DNA of 64,000 bases, taken from the NCBI RefSeq assembly GCF_003008425.1, contig NZ_PXOQ01000009.1, positions 7,501 through 71,500 on the forward strand. Direction: 5' to 3'. The stretch is from Aurantibacter aestuarii (GTDB lineage Bacteria > Bacteroidota > Bacteroidia > Flavobacteriales > Flavobacteriaceae). This document shows positions 29,749 to 38,627 of this stretch, piece after piece. The notes under the pieces were generated by a model. The model had not been told where the DNA came from and searched no databases. It was given only the letters and a program-made list of their open reading frames with translations. The position numbers were made by a program, and so were the translations under genes. Each line of letters starts with the position of its first letter. Position 1 is the stretch's first letter.

Positions 29749-30302
29749 AATGCTAATTGTTGTTTAATTGTTTTTAAAACCGTTAAGTAGTAAGCTTTGT
29801 TGCTTTCTATAAAATGTAGATTAGTTTTACTTTGACTTAATAAGTTTTCAAAGGTTTTAAAATTAACCAACTTGATAGCTTCTACTTCAGTTTTACAAGG
29901 TGTGAGTTGTGAAATAGGAACTTTTAATTCAGCTATATACGTATTATGAAATTCATTATCTATTATTCCGAAATCGTAACTTTTAAAACAATCAAACACC
30001 CCAATTTTAATAAGGTCACTTTCTTCTAAGTCGTAACCTAGTTCTTCTTTCATTTCTCGCAAAGCACCTTGTTTTATCGTTTCTCCAGAATCTACATGTC
30101 CAGCAACCGAAACGTCCCATAGTAAAGGATGAATTGCTTTGGTTTTAGCGCGCTGCTGTAAAAGAATTTCACCTTCTAAAGTATAGAGCCAAACATGTGC
30201 AGTGTGATGGTATAATCCTTTTTTATGAACCTCGGACTTAAGAGCAACGTCGCCTGTAAATTGCCCCTTTTTGTTTGCAATATCGATTAATTCATCTGCC
30301 AT
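29745..30302 (-). CDS. Nudix hydrolase
   Basis: The 185-residue protein has a complete Nudix box, GHVDSGETIKQGALREMKEE followed by LGYD. The N-terminal part (HHTAHVWLYTLEGEILLQQR) resembles the YfcD/IDI-like subgroup. It hydrolyses an unknown nucleoside-diphosphate-linked compound, and an isopentenyl-diphosphate isomerase role cannot be excluded on fold alone. The start lies 35 bp downstream of the M42 peptidase gene. The peptidase terminator occupies this gap, so its U-tract runs into the Nudix ATG. Confidence 0.9.
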   Translation of the reverse strand: MADELIDIANKKGQFTGDVALKSEVHKKGLYHHTAHVWLYTLEGEILLQQRAKTKAIHPLLWDVSVAGHVDSGETIKQGALREMKEELGYDLEESDLIKIGVFDCFKSYDFGIIDNEFHNTYIAELKVPISQLTPCKTEVEAIKLVNFKTFENLLSQSKTNLHFIESNKAYYLTVLKTIKQQLAL

Positions 30303-30305
30303 AAT

Positions 30306-30330
30306 AAAAAAGCCTCCTTTTTGGAGGCTT
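30306..30330 (-). terminator. Intrinsic terminator of the M42 peptidase gene
   Basis: AAGCCTCC / GGAGGCTT is a perfect 8-bp stem with a 5-base loop. It is followed on the minus strand by TTTTTATTAT, which includes the Nudix start region, so expression of the downstream genes depends on read-through or a nearby promoter. Confidence 0.82.
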
Positions 30331-30337
30331 AAATTTT

Positions 30338-31429
30338 TTATTTGTTGAAATAACTAAATGTTTCTCCGTCTTTAATGTTTAGAAGTGTTTCATAAATTAA
30401 TTTAATAACATTTTCCACATCATCTTTATGAACCATTTCTACAGTGGTATGCATATAACGTAGCGGTAAAGAAATTAAAGCACTTGCAACACCACCATTG
30501 CTGTAAGCAAATGCATCAGTATCAGTTCCTGTAGCTCTAGAGCATGCGGCACGTTGGAAAGGAATTTTTTTAGCTTCGGCAGTATCTGTTATTAAATCTC
30601 TAAGTTTTTGCTGCACAGCAGGTGCATAAGCAATTACGGGACCTTTACCGTTTTCTACATGACCTTGTTTTTTCTGCTCAATCATTGGAGTAGTGGTGTC
30701 ATGAGTTACATCGGTTACAATTGCTACATTCGGTTTAATACGGTCTGTAATCATCTGTGCGCCTCGTAAACCAATTTCTTCTTGTACTGCGTTAGTAATA
30801 TATAGACCAAAAGGTAATTCTTTTTTATTCTCCTTTAATAAACGAGCGACTTCAGCAATCATAAATCCACCCATACGGTTATCTAAAGCACGACACACAA
30901 AATTTGTTTCATTTAAAATATGAAATTGGTCCGGATAAGTAATGACACAACCCACATGAACTCCTAAAGCTTCAACTTCTTCTTTAGTAGTACAACCACA
31001 ATCTATAAATATGTTATCTGGTTTTGGAGCTTCTTCTTTAGATTTATCTCTGGTATGAATAGCTGGCCATCCAAAAACACCTTTAACTATTCCTTTTTTG
31101 GTATGAATGTTTACAATTTTACTTGTGGCAATCTGATGGTCACTACCACCATTTCTTATCACATATATAAGTCCGTTATCTGTAATATAATTTACATACC
31201 ATGAAATTTCGTCTGCATGTCCTTCTATTACAACTTTGTATTTAGCATCTGGATTAATCACTCCAACAGCAGTACCGTAAGTGTCGGTAATAAACTCGTC
31301 CACATAAGGCTTTAAATAATCCATCCAGATTTTTTGTCCGTCCCATTCGTATCCTGTAGGAGCAGCATTATTTAAATACTTTTCTAAAAAGTCCATCGAC
31401 TTTTTGTTTAGTATACTTTTTTTAGACAT
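30338..31429 (-). CDS. M42-family metallopeptidase
   Basis: The 363-residue protein has the dinuclear-zinc ligands of the M42/M28 clan in GHADEISWYV, ALDNRMGGFM, VQEEIGLRGAQ and TDVTHDTTT, with a late histidine in MHTTVEMVH. M42 enzymes are cytosolic, often dodecameric aminopeptidases that trim peptides. ATG at 31429 is used; a second ATG at codon 12 (MDFLEKYL) is possible. It is divergent from the DUF4294 gene. Confidence 0.95.
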   Translation of the reverse strand: MSKKSILNKKSMDFLEKYLNNAAPTGYEWDGQKIWMDYLKPYVDEFITDTYGTAVGVINPDAKYKVVIEGHADEISWYVNYITDNGLIYVIRNGGSDHQIATSKIVNIHTKKGIVKGVFGWPAIHTRDKSKEEAPKPDNIFIDCGCTTKEEVEALGVHVGCVITYPDQFHILNETNFVCRALDNRMGGFMIAEVARLLKENKKELPFGLYITNAVQEEIGLRGAQMITDRIKPNVAIVTDVTHDTTTPMIEQKKQGHVENGKGPVIAYAPAVQQKLRDLITDTAEAKKIPFQRAACSRATGTDTDAFAYSNGGVASALISLPLRYMHTTVEMVHKDDVENVIKLIYETLLNIKDGETFSYFNK

Positions 31430-31551
31430 TTTTTATTTAATTTTTCACTAAAATAATAATATTCACGTTTATTTAAGCTTAAGGAAATGTTTAATTCTTA
31501 ATTTTACTGTAGAAACTATTTATTTGGAACGATTTTGGTTCATTTATAACT

Positions 31552-32247
31552 ATGAAATTAATTTGTTTACTTTTTTTAGGATTTACCTTCTTTGGATTTG
31601 CTCAAGAACCTGATAGTTTACAGGTAGATTTTGAAAATGAATCTTATATCTATATAGAAGGCGATTCTATCCCTAAGTCAAGTATTGTTTTAGATGAAGT
31701 CACCGTGCTTCCAAAACTGAAATTTGAGAATTATTGGGCTAACAAACGTTATCTTATTTTAAGGCGAAAAACTTTAAAGGTTTATCCTTATGCTAAATTA
31801 GCAGCCGATAGATTGGAGAGTTTAAATAAACGGTTAGAAACCTTAGACCGAAAAAGTGATAGAAAAGCCTATGCTAAAAAAATTCAGAAATATATAGAGG
31901 AAGAATTTTCAGAAGAATTAAAAAAATTAACCCGTACAGAAGGACAAATACTTGTTAAGTTAATTTACAGACAAACAGGCAAAACGACATTCGATTTAAT
32001 TAAACAATTACGAAGTGGCTGGAGAGCATTTTGGTTTAATACCACTGCAAGTTTATTTAATATTTCTCTTAAAGAAACGTATGACCCCATAGAAGTGGAA
32101 GAAGATTATTTAATTGAAGATATTTTACTAAGGAACTTACAGTCTAAAGATATTGAAGGTTTAGAAACAGCTTTAGATTTTAATTATTTTGAAGCTCATA
32201 AAAAATGGTCAAGCCAAAAAACAAATGCGCCAACAAACAAAAACTGA
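31552..32247 (+). CDS. DUF4294-domain exported protein
   Basis: The 231-residue protein has a signal peptide (MKLICLLFLGFTFFGFAQ). A DUF4294 domain fills most of the rest (VLPKLKFENYWANKRYLILR, QILVKLIYRQTGKTTFDLI). The domain is typical of Bacteroidota and has no established function. The conserved YRQTG and RSGWRAFWFN stretches lie in the predicted core. Its 3' end overlaps the TrhA start by 23 bp, so the two are translationally coupled. Confidence 0.9.
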   Translation: MKLICLLFLGFTFFGFAQEPDSLQVDFENESYIYIEGDSIPKSSIVLDEVTVLPKLKFENYWANKRYLILRRKTLKVYPYAKLAADRLESLNKRLETLDRKSDRKAYAKKIQKYIEEEFSEELKKLTRTEGQILVKLIYRQTGKTTFDLIKQLRSGWRAFWFNTTASLFNISLKETYDPIEVEEDYLIEDILLRNLQSKDIEGLETALDFNYFEAHKKWSSQKTNAPTNKN

Positions 32248-32851
32248 AGAACGTTTAAATAGTATCACTCATGCTCTTGGTGCTGTTTTAGGCATTTTTG
32301 GACTTGTGTTTTTGCTTGTAAAACATACAGTAATTTCAGATTACAGCCAATTAAGTTTAGTGGTTTACGGCTTATCTATAATCATTTTATTTACCGCATC
32401 TACCTGTTATCATTTTGTTGAAAATGAGCGCTTAAAACATCGATTTCGGATTTTAGACCATGTGAGTATTTATTTACTTATTGCAGGAACTTATACACCT
32501 GTTTTAGTGATTAGTTTATGGTTTAGTAAGGGGTTGTTATTATTAGCTGTAGTATGGATTATAGCCTTATTAGGTACTATTATGAAGCTTTTTTTTACTG
32601 GTAAATTTGAAAAATTATCTACGTTACTCTATTTAGCCATGGGTTGGCTTATTGTATTTGATTTTAGTGCCTTAAAATCGGTTTTAGATTATAATGGGAT
32701 ACTATTACTATTTGCTGGTGGATTTTTTTATACCGTAGGAATTATTTTTTATGCGGTAGAAAAATTACCGTATAACCACGTTATCTGGCATTTCTTTGTA
32801 TTAGCAGGAGCTATTAGTCACTTTTTTATGATTTTTAACTATGTCATCTAG
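32225..32851 (+). CDS. trhA: Hemolysin III/PAQR-family membrane protein (TrhA type)
   Basis: I start at ATG 32225 (208 residues, MRQQTKTEERLNSITHALGA), because the longer frame lies inside the preceding gene. Seven membrane segments carry the family residues SITHALGA, STCYHFVENE and HVIWHFFVLAGAISHFF (the histidines). In E. coli TrhA is linked to membrane-fluidity homeostasis; the hemolysin name is historical. It is coupled to the DUF4294 gene. Confidence 0.93.
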   Translation: MRQQTKTEERLNSITHALGAVLGIFGLVFLLVKHTVISDYSQLSLVVYGLSIIILFTASTCYHFVENERLKHRFRILDHVSIYLLIAGTYTPVLVISLWFSKGLLLLAVVWIIALLGTIMKLFFTGKFEKLSTLLYLAMGWLIVFDFSALKSVLDYNGILLLFAGGFFYTVGIIFYAVEKLPYNHVIWHFFVLAGAISHFFMIFNYVI

Positions 32852-32944
32852 AATTTAGAGTTCTGAGTTCAAGGTTCAATTATTCGTTTTTATTTAGAAA
32901 AATGGTAGTCTAAGTCTCAAAACTTTAAATTTTGAATTTAGAAC
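32852..32944. repeat. Degenerate short-motif intergenic spacer
   Basis: The convergent spacer between trhA and rsmI holds imperfect copies of GAATTTAGA/GAGTTC-type words (GAATTTAGAGTTCTGAGTTC near 32851, TTGAATTTAGAACTT near 32933). No clear terminator or gene is seen. Confidence 0.4.
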
Positions 32945-33664
32945 TTAAAAAAGCGGCTTATGGATTATAAAAAGCGTTGGACGTTTATGCAGGTCAATCT
33001 TTGTTTTTTTCCATGCACTAACCGATTGTGTTTTTATGTATTCTGTATCCAAAGTTAAATCACATGCCACACAGATGTCAGTAGCATCATTCAAATTTTG
33101 ACACAAATCTTCCAACAAATTATTATTTCGATATGGGGTTTCTATAAAACTTTGAGATTGGTTGTAATCATGAGATAAACGTTCTAATTTTTTTATCGTT
33201 GCTTTTTTCTCCGCTTTATCAATTGGTAAGTAGCCATTAAACGCAAAGCTTTGACCATTCATACCAGAAGCCATCATAGCCAGTAGGATAGAAGATGGAC
33301 CAACTAAAGGTACAACTTGAATGTTTTTTTCGTGCGCTAGCTTGACCATTTCTGCACCAGGATCTGCTACTCCTGGACAACCAGCTTCAGATAATAATCC
33401 CATGTCTATGCCTTGCTCGCAAGGGTTTAAATAGCTTAACAATTCAATAGGTTCTGTAAACTTATTTAAAGGAAATAATTTTAAAGCCGACTGTTTTTTT
33501 TCAGGATTAATTAATTTGATATGTTTACGAGCCGTTTTTTCATTTTCCACAATAAAATAATCGGTATGCGTAATAATATCTTTTATAGTTGCGGGTAAGA
33601 CTTTGAAAGGATCCGATTCTCCTAAAGTAGTAGGTATTAAATAAAGTTTTCCTTTAGGAGTCAT
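32945..33664 (-). CDS. rsmI: RsmI-like SAM-dependent methyltransferase
   Basis: The 239-residue protein belongs to the tetrapyrrole-methylase fold. The N-terminal GKLYLIPTTLGESDPF and the SAM-site motifs LLSEAGCPGVADPGAEMV and VPLVGPSSILLAMMASG match RsmI. E. coli RsmI 2'-O-methylates C1402 of 16S rRNA. The protein is shorter than E. coli RsmI (286 aa), lacking the extra C-terminal domain. This short form is common in Bacteroidota, and its substrate is assumed rather than shown. It has its own promoter-like box at 33739. Confidence 0.85.
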   Translation of the reverse strand: MTPKGKLYLIPTTLGESDPFKVLPATIKDIITHTDYFIVENEKTARKHIKLINPEKKQSALKLFPLNKFTEPIELLSYLNPCEQGIDMGLLSEAGCPGVADPGAEMVKLAHEKNIQVVPLVGPSSILLAMMASGMNGQSFAFNGYLPIDKAEKKATIKKLERLSHDYNQSQSFIETPYRNNNLLEDLCQNLNDATDICVACDLTLDTEYIKTQSVSAWKKTKIDLHKRPTLFIIHKPLF

Positions 33665-33738
33665 TTTACGTATTAACTTTTTATAGTTGTAATTTATTAT
33701 TAGCTTTTTGTTATAATTTTCTATAGTCGAAAATCATG

Positions 33739-33768
33739 CAAAGTTACAAATGGAATTTTTAAAATTAA
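33739..33768 (-). promoter_or_regulatory. Probable rsmI promoter
   Basis: On the minus strand TAACTTTG (complement of 33739-33746) matches TAnnTTTG. Nineteen nt upstream there is TTA instead of TTG. The site lies between the phosphatase and rsmI genes. Confidence 0.45.
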
Positions 33769-33779
33769 GTTCTTAAAAA

Positions 33780-34232
33780 TTATGCTAATCGTTTTGCAAT
33801 AACCTCGCAAGCTTCATTTAGCATATTAAAAACAGTTTCAAATCCTTTCTGGGTATCATGATAAGGATCTGGGACATCTTTGTTTTCTCCGGGAGAAGTT
33901 TCATTTAAAATAAGTTTCACCTTATTTTTTTCATCTTCCGTAGTAGCTAAAGCGGTAATATCTCTATAGTTGGAATTGTCCATTGCATAGATAATATCAA
34001 AATCCTTAAAATCTTGTTTAGTAAATTGTCGAGCTTTTTGAAGACATATATCAATATCGTTATGCCTTGCTATATTTACAGAGCGATTATCTGGAGAAGC
34101 GCCTATATGATAATTACTGGTTCCAGCAGAATCTATAAAAAATTGGTCTTGAGGTAATTTTGATTTTAAAATGCCTTCAGCTAAAGGCGAGCGACAAATA
34201 TTACCTAAGCACACCATTAGTATTTTAGTCAT
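33780..34232 (-). CDS. Low-molecular-weight protein-tyrosine phosphatase
   Basis: The 150-residue protein has the N-terminal CX5R phosphate loop CLGNICRS (about 8-15) and the general-acid DP motif in VPDPYHD near residue 120. These are the hallmarks of the LMW-PTP family. Such enzymes dephosphorylate tyrosine kinases of capsule synthesis, or arginine phosphate. No tyrosine kinase is nearby. It lies 12 bp downstream of dnaA and is probably cotranscribed with it. Confidence 0.95.
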   Translation of the reverse strand: MTKILMVCLGNICRSPLAEGILKSKLPQDQFFIDSAGTSNYHIGASPDNRSVNIARHNDIDICLQKARQFTKQDFKDFDIIYAMDNSNYRDITALATTEDEKNKVKLILNETSPGENKDVPDPYHDTQKGFETVFNMLNEACEVIAKRLA

Positions 34233-34244
34233 AGTAATAAACTT

Positions 34245-35672
34245 TTAAACCGAAAGTTTTTTGGTTAAATCTTCTACGTATTTTCTAAATTGTTTATCCG
34301 TTGTCGATAAATTATCTACAGTTTTACAAGCATGAAGTACTGTAGCATGATCACGCTTTCCAATTTGAGAACCAATACTGGCTAAAGAAGCTTTTGTAAA
34401 TTTCTTAGCAAAAAACATAGCGAGTTGTCTAGCTTGTACAATGTGACGCTTACGGGTTTTAGATTGAAGTGTATCTACATCCATTTGGAAGTAATCCGAT
34501 ACAATTTTTTGTATATAATCTATAGAAACCTCACGCTTCGTGTTTTTAACAAACTTCTCTACAATTTGTCTAGCTAATTCAATAGTAACTTCTTTACGGT
34601 TAAAAGAAGATTGTGCAATTAATGAGATAATGGCACCTTCTAATTCACGTATATTAGATTTTATATGTTTTGCAATGTAGTTAATGATGTCTTCTTCCAT
34701 CTCTACACCATCACGATACAGTTTGTTTTTTAAGATGGCAATACGTGTTTCAAAGTCTGGTGTTTGCAACTCGGCAGAAAGACCCCATTTAAATCGAGAT
34801 AATAAACGTTGCTCGATATCTTGCATATCAACCGGTGCTTTATCACTGGTTAAAATAACCTGTTTCCCGTTTTGGTGTAAATGATTAAAGATATGAAAGA
34901 ATACATCTTGTGTTCCTGCTTTACCAGAAAGGAATTGTACATCATCAATAATCAACACATCAATTAACTGGTAGAAATGAATAAAATCATTTCGGTTATT
35001 CTTACGAACCGATTCTACATATTGCTGCTGAAATTTTTCCGCAGAAATATATAAAACCGTTTTTTCAGGATATTTATCTTTAATGTCAACACCAATAGCA
35101 TGCGCTAAATGTGTTTTTCCTAAACCAACCCCACCAAAAATTAATAAGGGATTAAAAGACGTGCCTCCCGGTTTTGCCGAAACTGCTAAACCAGCATTTC
35201 TTGCTAAACGGTTAGAGTCACCTTCTAAAAAATTATCGAAATTATAATTAGGGTTTAATTGAGATTCTATTTTTACGTTTCTAATTCCAGGAATTACAAA
35301 AGGATTTTTTAATTCCGGACTTTTATTTTTAAAAGAAACGTCTATAGCTTGAGATTTTACAGCACTTCTATTAGAACTTGGGATTTTCTCTGTAAACGGT
35401 TGTTTATTCCCGTAAGTATTTTCCATTCTAATAATATAAACCAATTTTGCGGTTGCTCCAAGTTCTTTTGTTAGTGCGACCTTTAAAATTTTTACGTAAT
35501 GCTCTTCTAGCCATTCGTAAAAAAATTTGCTCGGTACTTGAATACTTAAAGCTTTATCTGCTAACTTTACCGCTACTATAGGTTCAAACCAGGTTTTGTA
35601 AGCTTGAGGTTGTATATTATCCTTTATGAATAGTAGACAATTATCCCATACCGATTGCGCAGTTAAAGCCAT
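34245..35672 (-). CDS. dnaA: Chromosomal replication initiator DnaA
   Basis: The 475-residue protein shows all four domains: an N-terminal oligomerisation domain (about 1-85), a linker, an AAA+ domain with Walker A GGVGLGKTH and Walker B LIIDDVQFL, and a C-terminal DNA-binding domain with KRDHATVLHACKTV. It binds DnaA boxes and opens oriC. The usual dnaN/gyrB neighbours are absent, as is common in Flavobacteriaceae. The upstream spacer shows no cluster of good DnaA boxes, so the gene alone does not place the origin here. Confidence 0.98.
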   Translation of the reverse strand: MALTAQSVWDNCLLFIKDNIQPQAYKTWFEPIVAVKLADKALSIQVPSKFFYEWLEEHYVKILKVALTKELGATAKLVYIIRMENTYGNKQPFTEKIPSSNRSAVKSQAIDVSFKNKSPELKNPFVIPGIRNVKIESQLNPNYNFDNFLEGDSNRLARNAGLAVSAKPGGTSFNPLLIFGGVGLGKTHLAHAIGVDIKDKYPEKTVLYISAEKFQQQYVESVRKNNRNDFIHFYQLIDVLIIDDVQFLSGKAGTQDVFFHIFNHLHQNGKQVILTSDKAPVDMQDIEQRLLSRFKWGLSAELQTPDFETRIAILKNKLYRDGVEMEEDIINYIAKHIKSNIRELEGAIISLIAQSSFNRKEVTIELARQIVEKFVKNTKREVSIDYIQKIVSDYFQMDVDTLQSKTRKRHIVQARQLAMFFAKKFTKASLASIGSQIGKRDHATVLHACKTVDNLSTTDKQFRKYVEDLTKKLSV

Positions 35673-35708
35673 AGTTTATATAAGGTGTTTTTTTAGTTAG
35701 TTATAAAT

Positions 35709-35730
35709 AGAAGCTATGGAAAAAGCTTCT
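35709..35730. other. Perfect hairpin in the dnaA leader/divergent spacer
   Basis: AGAAGCT and AGCTTCT form a 7-bp perfect stem with an 8-base loop, 37 bp upstream of the dnaA ATG. It could act as a leader hairpin or operator. The rest of the 35673-35844 spacer holds poly-A/T runs and one weak DnaA-box-like TGTGAACAA (35751-35759, two mismatches). Confidence 0.4.
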
Positions 35731-35844
35731 GTTTTAATTCCTGACAAATATGTGAACAAAAAACTGAAAAAAAAAACCAAATAGTATTGAATTTTTAGTT
35801 TTTTTTCCTCATACTAGATCACTTTTCAAAAGTAACATAAATTT

Positions 35845-36273
35845 ATGTATAAAGATAAAAAAATTCACAGTCATTCTATTAGAGTTCGTTATGCTGAAAC
35901 CGACCAGATGGGTGTTGTACATCACGGGAATTACCCGACATTCCTAGAAGAAGCACGAACAGCCTGGTTAAGAGAGATGGGAATTTCTTATAAAAAAATG
36001 GAAGCTAGTGGTATTGGTTTACCAATAACTTCAGTATCGGTAAAATACAAAAAATCGGCGTTATATGATGATGTTTTAACGATTAAAACCATATTGTCTA
36101 AAATACCGAATGTTCGTTTAGAATTTGATTATGAAATCTATAATGAAGCCGAAGAATTATTAGTTACTGCAAAAACCGAATTGGTATTTATAAATATGCA
36201 AACCAAAAGACCAATGAAAGCGCCAGACTATTTTTTAGAGGTTTTGGAAAACTGGAAAAATAAAGAATTCTAA
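35845..36273 (+). CDS. Acyl-CoA thioesterase, YbgC/4-hydroxybenzoyl-CoA type
   Basis: The 142-residue single hot-dog domain has RYAETDQMGVVHHGNYPTFL, containing the catalytic aspartate and HxNY of the YbgC group. It hydrolyses acyl-CoA or acyl-ACP thioesters in the cytosol; the exact chain is unknown. It is divergent from dnaA. Confidence 0.92.
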   Translation: MYKDKKIHSHSIRVRYAETDQMGVVHHGNYPTFLEEARTAWLREMGISYKKMEASGIGLPITSVSVKYKKSALYDDVLTIKTILSKIPNVRLEFDYEIYNEAEELLVTAKTELVFINMQTKRPMKAPDYFLEVLENWKNKEF

Positions 36274-36296
36274 ATATCAAACGGGTAATTTATGAG

Positions 36297-37407
36297 CTAC
36301 AACTGATCTGTTTCTGTAGTTTGTTGTCCCATCATCATTAAGTAAGCCTTTAAAAATGGTTGAATATTTCCATCTAAAACGGCTTCAACATTTCCAGTTT
36401 CATGAGCTGTTCTTACATCCTTTATAAGTTTATATGGATGTAACACATAATTCCTAATCTGGCTTCCCCACTCAATTTTCATTTTATCGGCTTCAATATC
36501 TTGACGTTGAGCTAATTGTTTTTGAAGTTCGATTTCATACAACTGAGATTTTAACATTTGCAAGGCTCGAGAACGGTTATCGTGCTGCGATCGGGTTTCT
36601 GAACATGAAATTTGAATACCCGTAGGCTTATGTGTTAATTGTACTTTAGTTTCTACTTTATTTACATTTTGTCCACCAGCACCACTGGATCTTGCGGTAG
36701 TAATTTCAATGTCAGCCGGATTGATGTCAATTTCAATAGTATCATCAACCAGAGGATACACATAAACCGAAGCAAAACTGGTATGTCGTTTCGCATTACT
36801 GTCAAAAGGTGAAATTCTAACTAAGCGATGTACGCCATTTTCACCCTTTAGCCAACCAAATGCAAAATCGCCCTCAATTTCTAAGGTTACTGTTTTAATT
36901 CCAGCCACATCACCTTCCTGAAAGTTAAGTTCTTTAACTTTAAAATTATTTTTTTCAGCATACATTAAATACATCCGCATTAACATTTGTGCCCAGTCGC
37001 AACTTTCAGTTCCACCTGCACCAGCGGTAATTTGCAGTACTGCACTTAAACTATCGCCATCTTCAGAAAGCATATTTTTGAACTCCAGATTTTCAATAGC
37101 GTCTTCGGCAAGTTCGTAACGATTGGTAACATCTTCAGCAGTTGCTTCCTCTTCTTTAAAAAACTCGTATATCACTTCCAAGTCTTCAACCAGAGCTTGA
37201 GCAGTATCGTAATCTTTAATCCATTGCTTTTTTTCACGAAGCGATTTCATAACGACTTCTGCAGCTTTAGAATCGTTCCAAAAATTAGGGTCGAAGGTTT
37301 GTTCTTCTTCGTTTTGAATTTGAATTTTTTTATTATCTAAGTCAAAGATAGTGTCGTAGCTTAACTAGACGTGTATTTAAGGTTTTTACCTGATCTGAAG
37401 TAATCAT
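36297..37407 (-). CDS. prfB: Peptide chain release factor 2, with +1 programmed frameshift
   Basis: The second reading frame ends at 36297. Its usual first ATG at 37250 would lack the N-terminal helix. Upstream, an ATG at 37407 opens [20 protein letters not shown], then CTT-TGA-C at 37347-37341. Shifting +1 at CTT (skipping 37344) continues [21 protein letters not shown] in frame with the rest, giving 21 + 348 = 369 residues (E. coli 365). Domains include the stop-codon motif region and GGQ in [16 protein letters not shown]2 reads UAA/UGA, and low RF2 favours the shift, the classical autoregulation. No strong AGGGGG-like stimulator is visible upstream of the slip site. Confidence 0.95.
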
Positions 37408-37422
37408 AACTTGAATTTTAAA

Positions 37423-37430
37423 CAAAAATA
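37423..37430 (-). promoter_or_regulatory. Possible -7 element of prfB
   Basis: The minus strand reads TATTTTTG (complement of 37423-37430), matching TAnnTTTG, 15 nt before the prfB ATG at 37407. A TTG lies 23 nt further upstream, longer than the usual spacer. Confidence 0.4.
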
Positions 37431-37497
37431 GAATTTAACACAGCAAATAAAAACAAAACCTCTTATTTTTATAGCTCTAAATGAAGAATTCATAAAA

Positions 37498-38517
37498 ATG
37501 ATTATAGATTTAAGAAGCGATACGGTTACCAAACCGACAAAAGGTATGTTGGATGCTATGATGACGGCTAAGGTGGGAGACGATGTATATAAAGAAGATG
37601 AAACTATAAATGCCTTAGAAGAAAAACTCGCAAAACAATTTGGTAAAACGCACGCCTTGTTCTTTCCTACGGGAACTATGGCAAACCAGGCAGCTATAAA
37701 ATTGCATACACAACCAGGAGATCAGGTTATTTGCGATAAATATGCTCATATTTTTAATTATGAAGGTGGCGGAGCTTCTTTTAATAGTGGTGTGTCATGC
37801 CGATTGTTAGACGGAAATCGTGGCATGTTTACCGCACAACAAGTGGTTGAAGCTATTAATCCGCCCGATTTTTACCACAGTCCGTTAACGACCTTGGTAG
37901 AAGTTGAAAACACCACCAATAAAGGTGGCGGTGCATGCTGGGATTTTGAAGAAATTAAAAAAATTAGAACGGTTTGCGATGAGCATCAATTAGGGTTTCA
38001 TTTAGATGGTGCTCGATTATGGAATGCTTTAATTGCAAAAAACGAAACTGCTTTGGATTATGGGAAACAATTTGATACCATTTCTGTGTGTTTAAGTAAA
38101 GGTTTAGGTTGTCCAGTTGGTTCTGTTTTAGTTGGAAATGAAGCGTTTATGGAAAAAGCCATTAGAATACGTAAAATATTTGGTGGTGGGATGCGACAAG
38201 CTGGTTTCTTAGCAGCAGCAGGTATTTATGCGTTAGACCATCAATTTGAACGTTTGGCTGAAGACCACGCAAAAGCTAAAGCGTTGGAAACAGTTTTAAA
38301 CACCTTAGATTATATTAAAAAAGTAGAACCTGTAGAAACCAACATTATCATTTTTGAATTAAACGGTAAATTTACAGATGCCGATTTTAATGCTAAAATG
38401 AGTGCACATCATATTCGTTTAAGTGATATGGGACAAGGAAAAAAACGAATCGTTACCCATCACGATTATACAAACGCCATGCATGAGAAATTTTGTGAGG
38501 TGTTGATGAGTTTATAG
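37498..38517 (+). CDS. ltaE: Low-specificity L-threonine aldolase
   Basis: The 339-residue PLP enzyme of fold type I has the internal-aldimine lysine in SVCLSKGLGCPVGSVLVG (about residue 200) and the PLP-aspartate in LGFHLDGARLWNA. It opens IDLRSDTVTKPTKGML, typical for LtaE. It cleaves L-threonine or L-allo-threonine to glycine and acetaldehyde. It is monocistronic and divergent from prfB. Confidence 0.95.
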   Translation: MIIDLRSDTVTKPTKGMLDAMMTAKVGDDVYKEDETINALEEKLAKQFGKTHALFFPTGTMANQAAIKLHTQPGDQVICDKYAHIFNYEGGGASFNSGVSCRLLDGNRGMFTAQQVVEAINPPDFYHSPLTTLVEVENTTNKGGGACWDFEEIKKIRTVCDEHQLGFHLDGARLWNALIAKNETALDYGKQFDTISVCLSKGLGCPVGSVLVGNEAFMEKAIRIRKIFGGGMRQAGFLAAAGIYALDHQFERLAEDHAKAKALETVLNTLDYIKKVEPVETNIIIFELNGKFTDADFNAKMSAHHIRLSDMGQGKKRIVTHHDYTNAMHEKFCEVLMSL

Positions 38518-38584
38518 GATTTTTGAATATAGATCTTAAGAGCCATGAGCCAAGAGCTATAAATTAAATGATGAATATTAAGTA

Positions 38585-38610
38585 TGTCACCTCGAGCGGA
38601 GTCGAGAGGT
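38585..38610. repeat. Intergenic palindromic repeat, REP-like
   Basis: TGTCACCTCGAGCGGAGTCG followed by AGAGGT is a short imperfect palindrome (CTCGA/TCGAG core inside ACCT/AGGT arms). It is GC-rich in an AT-rich spacer. Very similar words occur as dispersed intergenic repeats in many flavobacterial genomes. Just before it, 38538-38560 carries GAGCCATGAGCCAAGAGCT, a short internal repeat. Only one copy is present in this window. Confidence 0.55.
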
Positions 38611-38627
38611 AATTAATTTAATCTAAA

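Noticed and set aside
32189-32224. N-terminal extension of TrhA
   Set aside because: These codons lie within the DUF4294 gene and precede the conserved family start; ATG 32225 is preferred.
35673-35844. Possible oriC next to dnaA
   Set aside because: Only one weak DnaA-box-like word (two mismatches) is present, and no cluster or unwinding element. dnaA is often unlinked to the origin in this group.
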